The position numbers and the translations under genes are program-made. From positions 1 through 59,748 of the forward strand of contig JAKVBU010000021.1 in NCBI GenBank assembly GCA_022446885.1: 59,748 nucleotides of DNA, written 5' to 3'. Source of the stretch: Phycisphaerales bacterium. Lineage in GTDB: Bacteria; Planctomycetota; Phycisphaerae; Phycisphaerales; SM1A02. The notes beneath the pieces were generated by a model. It ran no database searches, was not told the DNA's origin, and saw only the letters and a program-made list of their open reading frames with translations. Shown here in pieces: positions 24,902-33,016 of the stretch; positions within the stretch are counted from its first letter, which is position 1, and each line of letters opens with the position of its first letter.

Positions 24902-25479
24902 CACCAGTCCTCCTGCCAACGCCCGGTGGCGTCGAGATCGATTGGCTCGCGTTCGATCATGGCGGTGTTGGCCATGTCCGGGTCGAGCACCATTGGCCGG
25001 ATCGCCTGTGATGGAAGCACCAGTGAAACCTCACGCGTTCGGTTGTCGGTCTCGGCTCGCATCGTCACTTCCACCCGCGGGCGAGACAGGCCGGGCAAGG
25101 CCGTGAGCGGTTGGTACGAGGGATCGACACGTTCACCATCAGCCCAGAAGTCGAGGTTCACCGGCTCGATCCAGTCGGGCAGTCGAATGGGAGACAGGGA
25201 AGGATCTCGCACCCACATGGGCTGGCCGTCTACTTCAACACGATTGACCAGTCGCAGTTGGGCGGGTTCCAGCTCGAGCGAAATGCCGATCGGCGCATCT
25301 GCGAACTCACTGCGAAGGGCATAGGTGAGCAGGAGGTCGGCGATCTGGTCTCTCACCAGATTGAAGGTGCGTTCTCGCGTGCCGCCGATGGAGACAATGA
25401 GCACCGTCATGATGGCCGCCGCCAACACGGTGACGACGACAACCTCGATCAGTGTGAATCCTCGACGGGCGCCATTCAT
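24901..25479 (-). CDS. gspH: Type II secretion minor pseudopilin GspH
   Basis: The 192-residue protein begins MNGARRGFTLIEVVVVTVLAAAIMTVLIV, the classical prepilin peptidase site Gly|Phe-Thr-Leu-Ile-Glu and hydrophobic helix. The rest is beta-rich (IGISLELEPAQLRLVNRVEVDG, VEVTMRAETDNRTREVSLVLPS), as expected for a GspH-type globular domain. Eight bases after gspG; overlaps gspI by one base. Assigned as H rather than I or J by gene order and length. Confidence 0.82.
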   Translation of the reverse strand: MNGARRGFTLIEVVVVTVLAAAIMTVLIVSIGGTRERTFNLVRDQIADLLLTYALRSEFADAPIGISLELEPAQLRLVNRVEVDGQPMWVRDPSLSPIRLPDWIEPVNLDFWADGERVDPSYQPLTALPGLSRPRVEVTMRAETDNRTREVSLVLPSQAIRPMVLDPDMANTAMIEREPIDLDATGRWQEDW

Positions 25480-25487
25480 GTTCGAGC

Positions 25488-25922
25488 CTACTGCGTGACG
25501 TCCTCGTTCTCGCCCTCACCGCCAGGGGAACCGTCTTTGCCATAGGAAAGAATGTCGAAGTCGGCGTTGATGTCACCTGGCACGAGCACGATGAAGACAT
25601 TGCCCCACGGGTCGATGATGTCGTCCGCCTTTGGCAGATAACGGCGGGGGCCACCTCCGTCATCGGGGCCCAGCACCAGAATCTCGAGGTTGAAGTTGTC
25701 CTCCAGATCGCTACCACCGGTTTCGGCAACGTACATGTTCAGTGCCTGAGCAATCTTGCTCGCCTGCGTCTTGGCGATGGCGGTCTTACTCGAGCCGAGG
25801 GTGCCGATGACGCTTGTGGTGAGCACTGCCGCGAGCAGGGCGAGCACAGTCACCACGACGATGACCTCGACCATGGTGAAGCCGCGTCGGGCTCGTCGTG
25901 AGTGGTGTCGTTGACGGGGCAT
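25488..25922 (-). CDS. gspG: Type II secretion major pseudopilin GspG
   Basis: The 144-residue protein has a basic leader and then RRGFTMVEVIVVVTVLALLAAVL with the cleavable Gly|Phe and Glu +5. The second half has the GspG landmarks: LNMYVAETGG, YLPKADDIIDPWGNVFIV and FDILSYGKDGSPGGEGENEDV, i.e. the D-P-W-G-N turn and the calcium loop S-Y-G-x-D-G. It would polymerise into the pseudopilus. GGAG lies 8 bases before the ATG. It follows gspF by 21 bases. Confidence 0.93.
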   Translation of the reverse strand: MPRQRHHSRRARRGFTMVEVIVVVTVLALLAAVLTTSVIGTLGSSKTAIAKTQASKIAQALNMYVAETGGSDLEDNFNLEILVLGPDDGGGPRRYLPKADDIIDPWGNVFIVLVPGDINADFDILSYGKDGSPGGEGENEDVTQ

Positions 25923-25943
25923 GTGTGTTCTCCGGGGCTCTTG

Positions 25944-27176
25944 TCAGCCCATGAGTTTCTGAAGTTCCATCAGGGGCAGCAGAATTGCCGCCAAAACGAA
26001 TCCGCCGATGCAGGCCATGATGATGATCATCAGCGGGGGGAAAGCCTTGGTGAATATCTTGAGGGATGCTTCGACCTGCCGGTCGAAAGCGGTGGACGCA
26101 TGTTCGAGCATTTGTTCCAGACGCCCTGATCGCTCACCGAGATTCACCACCTGCACAAGCAGAGGCGGGAACAAGCCGGATCGCTCCAGCGGCTCGGCCA
26201 GTGGTCTACCTTCAGTCACGCTGTCAGTGACCTCGTCGATAGCCGCCGTCATGGCGGTGTTGCCCAGCGTGTCGCGCGTGATGCGCAGGCACTCCAGAAT
26301 CGACAGGCCGGCGCCAGAGAGGGTGCCCATGGTGCGGGTGAATCGGGCGACGGCCACGTCACGCAGCAGCCGCCCCACGACAGGTTGCCGCAACTTCCAA
26401 CGGTCGAATCGCAGGCGATTCTCAGGTGCTGCAACCCAGACTTTCCAGAATGCACTGATGGCGATCAGGCCCAGGACGATGAAGATCCACCACTGCGTGA
26501 GGACATCGGCCAAGCCCAGCAGGATGCGGGTGGGCAGCGGCAGTTCGGTCATGCCAGCGGCTTTCAGTGGCTCCATGAGAGTGGGAATGAGCACGGTGAC
26601 GAGAATGATCACGCTGACCACGATGAGGCCGGCGACGATCAGTGGGTAGAGCGCCGCGCCCATCACCTCACGCTTGAGTTCTACCTGTCGCTCGAGCAGG
26701 TCGGCGAGTTGGTGCAGCACCACATGCTGCTGGCCCGATGCGTCTGAGGCCCGGATCATGCCGGTCACAAGATCATTGAATGGCGGGCCCCAGGTCATGG
26801 CTGCCTTGTGCAGTGGGTCACCGGCTTCAACTCGTTCGATGAGGTGATCGAGCATGGGCGCCAGACGCGGGGAGATCTGCCGCCTCAGCGTGGTCAGGGC
26901 CTGCAGCAGGGGCAGTCCAGCCTCCAAGGCCGTGGCTAACTCGCGGACCAACGTCGCCAGTTCCGCGGGTTTGATCCGCTGGCGGCGGGGTTCCTTGGCG
27001 ACAGTGCGGGGGGCGGATGCTCGCTGCGGGGTGTTGGCGGCTACCGGCTGAACGGTAGTGGCTGTTTCACCTCGGGCCAGCAGTGTGCGGACGACCTCAG
27101 AGCGGGTTGCCGCTTCGAGCACGCCTTGGCGTGGCTGACCTTGTGCAGTGAGGCTCTGGTACTCGAACCGGGGCAT
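25944..27176 (-). CDS. gspF: Type II secretion inner-membrane platform protein GspF
   Basis: This 410-residue polytopic protein has two repeated GspF domains. It starts MPRFEYQSLTAQGQPRQGVLEA, the standard GspF N-terminus. The first domain has LVRELATALEAGLPLLQALTTL and the second FTRTMGTLSGAGLSILECLRITRDTLGN. Helices are around PLIVAGLIVVSVIILVTVLI and at the C-terminus (MIIIMACIGGFVLAAILLPLMELQKLMG). A ~25-residue Ala/Arg linker (AANTPQRASAPRTVAKEPRRQR) follows the first 50 residues. The ATG at 27176 is one base after the gspE stop. Confidence 0.93.
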   Translation of the reverse strand: MPRFEYQSLTAQGQPRQGVLEAATRSEVVRTLLARGETATTVQPVAANTPQRASAPRTVAKEPRRQRIKPAELATLVRELATALEAGLPLLQALTTLRRQISPRLAPMLDHLIERVEAGDPLHKAAMTWGPPFNDLVTGMIRASDASGQQHVVLHQLADLLERQVELKREVMGAALYPLIVAGLIVVSVIILVTVLIPTLMEPLKAAGMTELPLPTRILLGLADVLTQWWIFIVLGLIAISAFWKVWVAAPENRLRFDRWKLRQPVVGRLLRDVAVARFTRTMGTLSGAGLSILECLRITRDTLGNTAMTAAIDEVTDSVTEGRPLAEPLERSGLFPPLLVQVVNLGERSGRLEQMLEHASTAFDRQVEASLKIFTKAFPPLMIIIMACIGGFVLAAILLPLMELQKLMG

Positions 27177-27177
27177 G

Positions 27178-28830
27178 TCAGGACAGCCCCTCCTCCACGT
27201 CTTGCGTGGCCCGCAGCACTTCACCGATGGTGGAGGTGCCATCCTTGATTCGTTCAATGCCGTCCTGCCGCATCGTGGCAAAGTCATCGGGTAACGATGC
27301 TCGCAATTGGGCAAGCTCCACCTCGCGTGAGATGGCACGCCGCATGGGGCCGTGCAGTGCGATGATTTCATAGAAGGCCACGCGTCCGCGATAGCCCGTG
27401 TTGTTGCACTTCTCACAACCGCGTCCATGCCAGACTCGGCCTTCGAGGTAGGCCATCTCTGCGTCGGTGACGCGGGCGATGTCGTCGTCGGTCATGTCCA
27501 CCTGCTCACGGCAGAACTCGCAGATGCGTCTTCCCAGTCGTTGGGCCATCAGGCCTTCCAGCACGGACGCAGCCAGATAGGGCTCGACGCCCATGTCGGT
27601 CAATCGGCCGATCGATGAGATCGCATCGTTGGTATGCAAGGTGGACAGGATCAGGTGGCCTGTGAGCGCCGATCGAATCGCAATGTCGGCGGTTTCACCG
27701 TCACGCACCTCGCCCACCAGCACGATGTCAGGGTCTTGCCGGAGAATTGATCGCAGACCGGTTGCGAAGGTGAGGCCACGCTTGGGATTGACCGGAATCT
27801 GGTTGATGCCAGGAAGTTCGTATTCGACGGGATCCTCAATTGTGATGATCTTCCGGGAGGGGTCGAAGATGCGCTTCAGGGAGGCGTACAGCGTGGTCGT
27901 CTTGCCCGAGCCCGTGGGGCCGGTGACGAGCACCATGCCGTGGGGTTTGTGGAGCAGCCCGTCCATGCGGTCTTGCAGATGTTCTCGCATGCCCAGTGCG
28001 TCGAAGTCCAGCCGCAATTGACTCTTGTCGAGGATACGCATGACGACCGACTCGCCGTAGAGCGTCGGCACGGTCGACACACGAATGTCGATCTTGCGGC
28101 CTTCGTATCGCAGCGAAATCTTGCCGTCTTGTGGCACATATCGCTCGGCGATGTTCATCGCAGACATGATCTTGATGCGGCCGATCAACGCCGCCTGCAG
28201 GTGCTTGGGTGGTGGGGGCTGCTCGTGCAGCATGCCGTCGATGCGGTAGCGAACCTTCAATTCATCTTCGAAGGGCTCAACGTGGACGTCAGACGTGCGC
28301 GATTGGATCGCTTCGATCAAGAGCAGGTTGACCAGATTGACGAGGGTGGGTTCCTCCGCCATGCGGTGGATGTCACCCGTCTCGATGGAGTCGAGATTGT
28401 GCTCTTGGTCCTTTTCATCTTCGCCGCCGTCACCGGCAAGGGCATCAGCGATCTTGGAAGCGGTCGTTCCGTAATTGGCTCGCAGCAGGTCGGCAAAGAG
28501 CGACTGTTCCATGCCCTCACGCGCCACCGGCATGCCGGTAAGCACACCCACCTCGTCGGCCGCATCGATGTCGAGCGGGTCAACCATGGCCAGCACGATG
28601 CGGCCATCCTCGATTCGAACCGGCACGACGCGCAGCCGCACTGCAACATCAGGATCGACGAGTTCAACTGCCTCAGGCGCCGCATCGAGTGGATCTTCAT
28701 GCCACGCCAGCCCAAGTGCTTTGGCTCTGTCACGTCTAGAGGCGCCTTCAGACGCCCCGACGGGCGCAACCTCGATGGTTGCGGGCTCCGCGTCAGAGGG
28801 ATCGCGATCGAGTTCCGGGTCTCGGTCCAC
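27178..28830 (-). CDS. gspE: Type II secretion ATPase GspE
   Basis: This is the cytoplasmic hexameric ATPase that powers the pseudopilus. The N1E-like domain (VRLRVVPVRIEDGRIVLAMVDPLD) is followed by RTSDVHVEPFEDELKVRYRIDG. Walker A GPTGSGKTTT is near residue 304, the Asp box follows (IITIEDPVEYE), then Walker B LRQDPDIVLVGEVRDGETAD and the His box LTGHLILSTLHTNDA. A tetra-Cys zinc element, CEFC and CEKC, is near residues 435 and 470. The start is probably the GTG at 28830, one base after the upstream stop (550 residues). An in-frame ATG at 28932 would overlap the upstream gene by 101 bases and add a Pro/Ala/Arg leader. Confidence 0.9.
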   Translation of the reverse strand: MDRDPELDRDPSDAEPATIEVAPVGASEGASRRDRAKALGLAWHEDPLDAAPEAVELVDPDVAVRLRVVPVRIEDGRIVLAMVDPLDIDAADEVGVLTGMPVAREGMEQSLFADLLRANYGTTASKIADALAGDGGEDEKDQEHNLDSIETGDIHRMAEEPTLVNLVNLLLIEAIQSRTSDVHVEPFEDELKVRYRIDGMLHEQPPPPKHLQAALIGRIKIMSAMNIAERYVPQDGKISLRYEGRKIDIRVSTVPTLYGESVVMRILDKSQLRLDFDALGMREHLQDRMDGLLHKPHGMVLVTGPTGSGKTTTLYASLKRIFDPSRKIITIEDPVEYELPGINQIPVNPKRGLTFATGLRSILRQDPDIVLVGEVRDGETADIAIRSALTGHLILSTLHTNDAISSIGRLTDMGVEPYLAASVLEGLMAQRLGRRICEFCREQVDMTDDDIARVTDAEMAYLEGRVWHGRGCEKCNNTGYRGRVAFYEIIALHGPMRRAISREVELAQLRASLPDDFATMRQDGIERIKDGTSTIGEVLRATQDVEEGLS

Positions 28831-28831
28831 G

Positions 28832-30178
28832 TCAGCGGTCCTTCGATCCGCCCTTGCTGCCACCCTTGCCGCCGCCGGGGCCGGAGCGGGGGTCTCGATT
28901 GGAGAGACCACGGCCGGCCTGCCCGGCGTCAACTCCCTTGCCGCCGCTGCTCAAACTCGGTGGGCCGGTGGGGCGGGCCTTACCTTCGCCGTTTGTCGCA
29001 GCCCGCGGCATGAACCGGCGGGCGCCATCCAAGGTTCCGAAGCACTCCACGGTGATGAGTTCCTTGAGCGTCTCCATGTACTCGGCGCCCATCTCACGGC
29101 GGTCCTGATACATCTGACGGGTGGGGTCTTCGATCTGCTCGATACCTTCACCTCGGGCCCGCCGCGCGGCATTTGCGATTCCATTCTTGTGCTGGCGAGG
29201 TTCGAAGTCTCGCGTGGCCACCAGAATGGACTCGTTGAGTTCGTCAACACGGCCCAGATACTCGTCGAAGAGGTTCTGGACGGACGTCCGCAGCGAGGGG
29301 TCATCCGTCACGCACTGAGCCTCCAGTGCTGCTGCGAAAATACGCTGGGCAGGCGTGGTTCTGAAGATTCTGCCGTACCCACGCTTGAGTGCCTCATGGC
29401 GGAAGGTCCGGCCATCTTCGCCACCGATGGCCGCGGCGATTTGTTCGATGGATGCATCGTTGACATCACGCACCATGACGCGTGAATCGAGCATCTTGCG
29501 CCGGTGATCGACATCCTCGGGGCTGCCTGCTTCACGCCGCTTGATGACGTCGATGAAACCCGAGCCCGGTTGCACAAGTGATTGCGTGAATCGGTTTCGA
29601 AGTGCGTTGTCGATGTTCTCGTCGTACGCGACCATGTGCACCTCGATGGGCGTGCCTTCCCACGGCCCCATCTCCATGTCGCGAACGACGTGAAAGAGAT
29701 TGACCGACTCACCTGCGAGCACGCCGTGGGGGAGGTTCTTCTCGCGATACAGTTGTCTGGCGAACGCCGTCCATCGCTCCTGTTGCTCGGCGTCGAGCAG
29801 CACCCGGACATGCTCCAGCAGTTTGTCATTGAGCACTTCACGCTCGATGGCCCACTCTTGGATCGGTGCCAGCACGGTGGCCAGCAACTGGTCTTCGTCG
29901 TTGCGGAGCTCATCAACCTGATCGGCGATGGCGGTGATCTTGTCGTTCATCGCCTCGATGCCTTCATTGAAGTCCTGTTCGTAGTCTTCAAAGGCAATCT
30001 CGACGATCACCTGCTGCTCATCGCTGAGCTCAAGGCCTTCGATGAACAAGAGCAAATCGCGACTGAAGTACTCAGGCCGCATGAGGGCGGGGATGGCCTC
30101 CAGGCCCCCCTGCGCCGCTGCGGGGAGGGTCGCGGCCAGCGACAGGCAGGCCGTTGCAGCCATTGTTCGGATGGACAT
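28832..30178 (-). CDS. Exported LTxxQ-like protein of unknown function, first gene of the type II secretion operon
   Basis: The protein has 448 residues. The signal peptide is MSIRTMAATACLSLAATLPAAA with cleavage near Ala-Ala-Ala-Gln. Two helical segments, LELSDEQQVIVEIAFEDYEQ and LLDAEQQERWTAFARQLYREK, fit the LTxxQ pattern of Spy/CpxP-like periplasmic proteins, with an acidic helix between them. A third similar block begins ASIEQIAAAIGGEDGRTFRHEALKRGY. The last ~45 residues are Gly/Lys/Ser-rich and disordered (GGGKGGSKGGSKDR). The ATG at 30178 is preceded by AGGAG at 10 bases. It is one base from the gspE start, so the two are made together; no classical Gsp component matches it. Confidence 0.75.
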   Translation of the reverse strand: MSIRTMAATACLSLAATLPAAAQGGLEAIPALMRPEYFSRDLLLFIEGLELSDEQQVIVEIAFEDYEQDFNEGIEAMNDKITAIADQVDELRNDEDQLLATVLAPIQEWAIEREVLNDKLLEHVRVLLDAEQQERWTAFARQLYREKNLPHGVLAGESVNLFHVVRDMEMGPWEGTPIEVHMVAYDENIDNALRNRFTQSLVQPGSGFIDVIKRREAGSPEDVDHRRKMLDSRVMVRDVNDASIEQIAAAIGGEDGRTFRHEALKRGYGRIFRTTPAQRIFAAALEAQCVTDDPSLRTSVQNLFDEYLGRVDELNESILVATRDFEPRQHKNGIANAARRARGEGIEQIEDPTRQMYQDRREMGAEYMETLKELITVECFGTLDGARRFMPRAATNGEGKARPTGPPSLSSGGKGVDAGQAGRGLSNRDPRSGPGGGKGGSKGGSKDR

Positions 30179-30286
30179 GGGTCGAAGTCTCCTGAGCACC
30201 GCATCTGGTCGGCGGGTTCGGTCACATGATCGAGCCGGCATCCAAGGCACAACGCACAGGGTCGCCTCTCAATGCCGTCGAGTTGG

Positions 30287-30292
30287 ATTCTA
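30287..30292 (-). promoter_or_regulatory. Candidate -10 box (TAGAAT) of the type II secretion operon
   Basis: GATAGAATCC lies 108 bases before the first gene of the operon, in the only sizeable gap upstream of it (30179-30315). The gap also contains the small palindrome GAGGGCCCCTC near 30306-30316, just at the end of the CoA-transferase gene. Confidence 0.3.
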
Positions 30293-30315
30293 TCTCGGAC
30301 AGTCTGGAGGGCCCC

Positions 30316-31014
30316 TCAAGCCGGAGTCGTCGTGAGTTGCTCGATTCTTTTCTCGGACGTGGTTTGCACGATCCGATCCACGAAAATGCCCGGCGTGTGG
30401 ATCTGATCCGGGGGGATTGATCCTGCCGGCACGATCTCCTCCACCTCGGCCACGGTGACTTCGCCGCACATGGCCACCGCAGGATTGAAGTTCCGGGCCG
30501 TCATTCGGTAGACGAGGTTGCCCGCCGTATCGCCCTTCCAGGCCTTCACCAGCGAGAGATCGGCCCTGATGCCCGTTTCCAGAATGCAGGTGGAGCCGTC
30601 AAACTCGCGGTGCTCTTTGCCATCGGCCACGACCGTGCCAACGCCGGTGCGGGTGTAAAAACCGGGGATTCCAGCGCCACCTGCTCGCATTCGCTCCGCC
30701 AGCGTGCCTTGCGGGGTGAACTCCAACTCCAACTCGCCTGAGAGGTACTGGCGTTCGAATTCGGCGTTCTCCCCCACGTAGGAACTGACCATTTTCCGGA
30801 TCTGCCTCGACTCCAGAAGTAGCCCGAGGCCCCAATTGTCCACGCCAGCGTTGTTGGAGACGGCTGTGAGGCCGGTAGCCCCTGAGTCTCGCAAGGCGAT
30901 GATCAACTGTTCGGGAATGCCGCAGAGGCCGAATCCGCCCACAGCGACCGTCATGTTGTCGCGGCAGATCCCCTCCAGCGCCTCCACAGGTGACGAAAAC
31001 GACTTGCGATTCAT
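30316..31014 (-). CDS. 3-oxoacid CoA-transferase subunit A
   Basis: The 232-residue protein carries the CoA-transferase family I A-subunit pattern: [23 protein letters not shown] near the N-terminus, then [67 protein letters not shown] and [11 protein letters not shown]. In succinyl-CoA:3-ketoacid CoA-transferase, the A chain binds CoA and the B chain carries the catalytic glutamate. No B-subunit gene follows: the next gene on this strand is the LTxxQ-like protein. The partner must lie elsewhere. The ATG at 31014 is in the usual place ([13 protein letters not shown]). It is divergent from the heme oxygenase gene. Confidence 0.9.
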   Translation of the reverse strand: MNRKSFSSPVEALEGICRDNMTVAVGGFGLCGIPEQLIIALRDSGATGLTAVSNNAGVDNWGLGLLLESRQIRKMVSSYVGENAEFERQYLSGELELEFTPQGTLAERMRAGGAGIPGFYTRTGVGTVVADGKEHREFDGSTCILETGIRADLSLVKAWKGDTAGNLVYRMTARNFNPAVAMCGEVTVAEVEEIVPAGSIPPDQIHTPGIFVDRIVQTTSEKRIEQLTTTPA

Positions 31015-31113
31015 GGGTCGAGGGGGGATCCTGTCTGGTCTGGGGGCCTTCGCAAGAAGGTCCAAATGCAGTTCTCCGGCAGGATACCCTCTCCCCAAAC
31101 CCTCGAGGTACGC

Positions 31114-31830
31114 ATGACCACGACGAACATGACCGATACCACGGGCATCATGGACCGCCTCAAAGTCGAGACTCGGCCGGCCCACGATCGCATCGAGTCG
31201 GTGCCCTTCAGCATGATGATGCAGGAGGGGCGGCTGCCCCGACAGCGATTCGCTGCCAAACTCACCTGCTGGCTGGCCGTGCATGGCACACTGGAGGCCG
31301 CCGTTCGAGAGAGCGATGATGAGGCCTGTCAAGCAGTCTGGCGAGACTCCATGGCCCGCACGAGCCATCTTCGCCATGACCTGACCTGTCATGGTGAGAT
31401 GGACCTGCCCGCAGCGGCTGCAACGGCCACCCTCAAGACGGTGAACTGGATCGCAGGCCTGGCCGATAGCGATCCGCGAGCCCTGCTTGGGCCGCTGTAC
31501 GTGCTGGAGGGCTCCAAACTCGGCGGCACGATTCTGCGTCGATGCCTCGACGAGGCCTATGGCTGTGGTCCTGAGGCCTTGAGCTACTTCTGGGCGTCGG
31601 GGACATCACCCATGCCCGACTTCAAGGCATTCAAGGCCCGAATGGAGACGGCGTTGACAGACGAGTCCGATCGCGATCGGGTCGTTGCCGCGGCATCGGG
31701 CCTGTTCCTTCAACTCACCGATGTGCTGGAAGGCCTGCTGGAAGGGCTCGACACCACCTCGGGTGATTCCGAGCCCGCACCCCCCGCACCCCCGGCGCCC
31801 GAGGGCGTCTGCCCGTTCGGCCACGGGTGA
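31114..31830 (+). CDS. Heme oxygenase (bacterial HmuO/BphO-like)
   Basis: This 238-residue protein should open heme to biliverdin, iron and CO. The first helix [17 protein letters not shown] places His24 as the axial heme ligand, and the distal-helix region reads [19 protein letters not shown], typical of bacterial heme oxygenases. After about residue 215 there is a Pro/Ala-rich tail ending GVCPFGHG, a Cys-Pro dipeptide like heme-regulatory motifs. The ATG at 31114 follows CTCGAGG; an in-frame ATG at 31066 would run into the divergent promoter. The MFS gene begins 4 bases after its stop, so the two are an operon. Confidence 0.87.
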   Translation: MTTTNMTDTTGIMDRLKVETRPAHDRIESVPFSMMMQEGRLPRQRFAAKLTCWLAVHGTLEAAVRESDDEACQAVWRDSMARTSHLRHDLTCHGEMDLPAAAATATLKTVNWIAGLADSDPRALLGPLYVLEGSKLGGTILRRCLDEAYGCGPEALSYFWASGTSPMPDFKAFKARMETALTDESDRDRVVAAASGLFLQLTDVLEGLLEGLDTTSGDSEPAPPAPPAPEGVCPFGHG

Positions 31831-31834
31831 CTTG

Positions 31835-33016
31835 GTGAAGCCCCAAGGGCTGCGCACATTGGGCCTGAGCCTTCTTGTTGGTCTGGCAACGCTGCCAGAC
31901 TCAATGGTGCCTATCGCGCTCAAGTCGGCGGTGGTCGATCGTTGGCAGGTTTCAAGCGCCGATGCCCATTGGTTCGCCGGGATCGCGTTGCTGGGCGCCG
32001 TCGCGGCGGTGTTCATGCTGCGGCTACTTGAGCGGCGGTCCTCTCCGGCTCGCACTATTGCGGTGGCGTCCATCGTGAACGCGGTTGCCTTGTGCACGCT
32101 GGCGGCGCCGGTGGGATTTGAGCCGGCATTGGGGTTGCGATTCCTGACCGGTGCCATGGACATGGTCACGCTCGCAGTACTGCTGGGGCTGCTTGAGTCG
32201 GGCGACAGTGATCGAGCGGGCCGTCGATACGGCCCTGCCGCACTTGCGATCATGCTCGGGTTGGCGGCGGGGTTCGTCATCGGCGGGATTCTTGCCAAGG
32301 GCCTGGGCTCGAATATCTTTCTGGTGGGGGCGTCCTTGTCGATTCTGCTCGCTGTAGCGGCGGGGTGTACCGGTGGGCTGCTCAAGAGCGAATTCACCGT
32401 GACAGCCAAGTCATCGCAGGCTGTGCGCTATTGGCCGGCGCTACTGTTCAGTTTCTCGGATCGTGCGCTTTCCGCAGTGCTCAGCGTCACCGGCACGCTG
32501 TACCTCGTAGACGAATTGGGACTCGGCGAGAAGTTCATCGGAGGTGCGTTGGGACTGGTGCTCGTGATCATCGGGCTGGGGGCCTGGCCCGCTGGCGTGC
32601 TCTCTGATCGAGTTGGCCCACTGCCGGTGCGCATTGCCGCAGTATTGACCTATGCCACAGCATTCGCATTGCTGGCTGCGTCCCCGTGGATGTCACCGGT
32701 GGCAATCGCCTTTGTCCTTCTCTTGATGGGCATCGGAGGGGCCGGGCTGGCGCCGTCGATGTTTGTGCTGGCTTCCCGCAAGGGCCGAGGCGCTCTGGAC
32801 ATGGGCGGGATTCACGCATCCGGTTCTGGCGGCTATTTCATCGGCATGCTCACCGCAGGCGGTCTGCTGCTCATGCGGCCACAGTTTGGTGCAGGCAGCA
32901 CGTTTCAGGTGATCTTCCTGACCTTTGCCACGGCCTATCTGCTGCTCAATCTGCTGGCCATCGCGGCGATGGCTGGATGGCGCGTGCCCACGCGGGGCGG
33001 GCTCAGCGAGCTCTGA
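31835..33016 (+). CDS. MFS transporter coupled to heme oxygenase
   Basis: The protein has 393 residues and about 12 helices, with an MFS-type middle (GLVLVIIGLGAWPAGVLSDRVGPLPVRIAAV contains the G-x-x-x-D-R-x-G-x-R type loop after helix 8). The likely start is GTG at 31835, 4 bases after the heme oxygenase stop; TTG at 31832 is an alternative. The substrate is unknown; the pairing with heme oxygenase suggests heme, biliverdin, iron chelate or porphyrin transport, but the sequence has no substrate marker. The stop overlaps the convergent ABC permease gene by 14 bases. Confidence 0.8.
   Translation: MKPQGLRTLGLSLLVGLATLPDSMVPIALKSAVVDRWQVSSADAHWFAGIALLGAVAAVFMLRLLERRSSPARTIAVASIVNAVALCTLAAPVGFEPALGLRFLTGAMDMVTLAVLLGLLESGDSDRAGRRYGPAALAIMLGLAAGFVIGGILAKGLGSNIFLVGASLSILLAVAAGCTGGLLKSEFTVTAKSSQAVRYWPALLFSFSDRALSAVLSVTGTLYLVDELGLGEKFIGGALGLVLVIIGLGAWPAGVLSDRVGPLPVRIAAVLTYATAFALLAASPWMSPVAIAFVLLLMGIGGAGLAPSMFVLASRKGRGALDMGGIHASGSGGYFIGMLTAGGLLLMRPQFGAGSTFQVIFLTFATAYLLLNLLAIAAMAGWRVPTRGGLSEL

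Noticed and set aside
27940-29013. 357-codon plus-strand frame across gspE
   Set aside because: Antisense of the ATPase; the translation has no recognisable motif.
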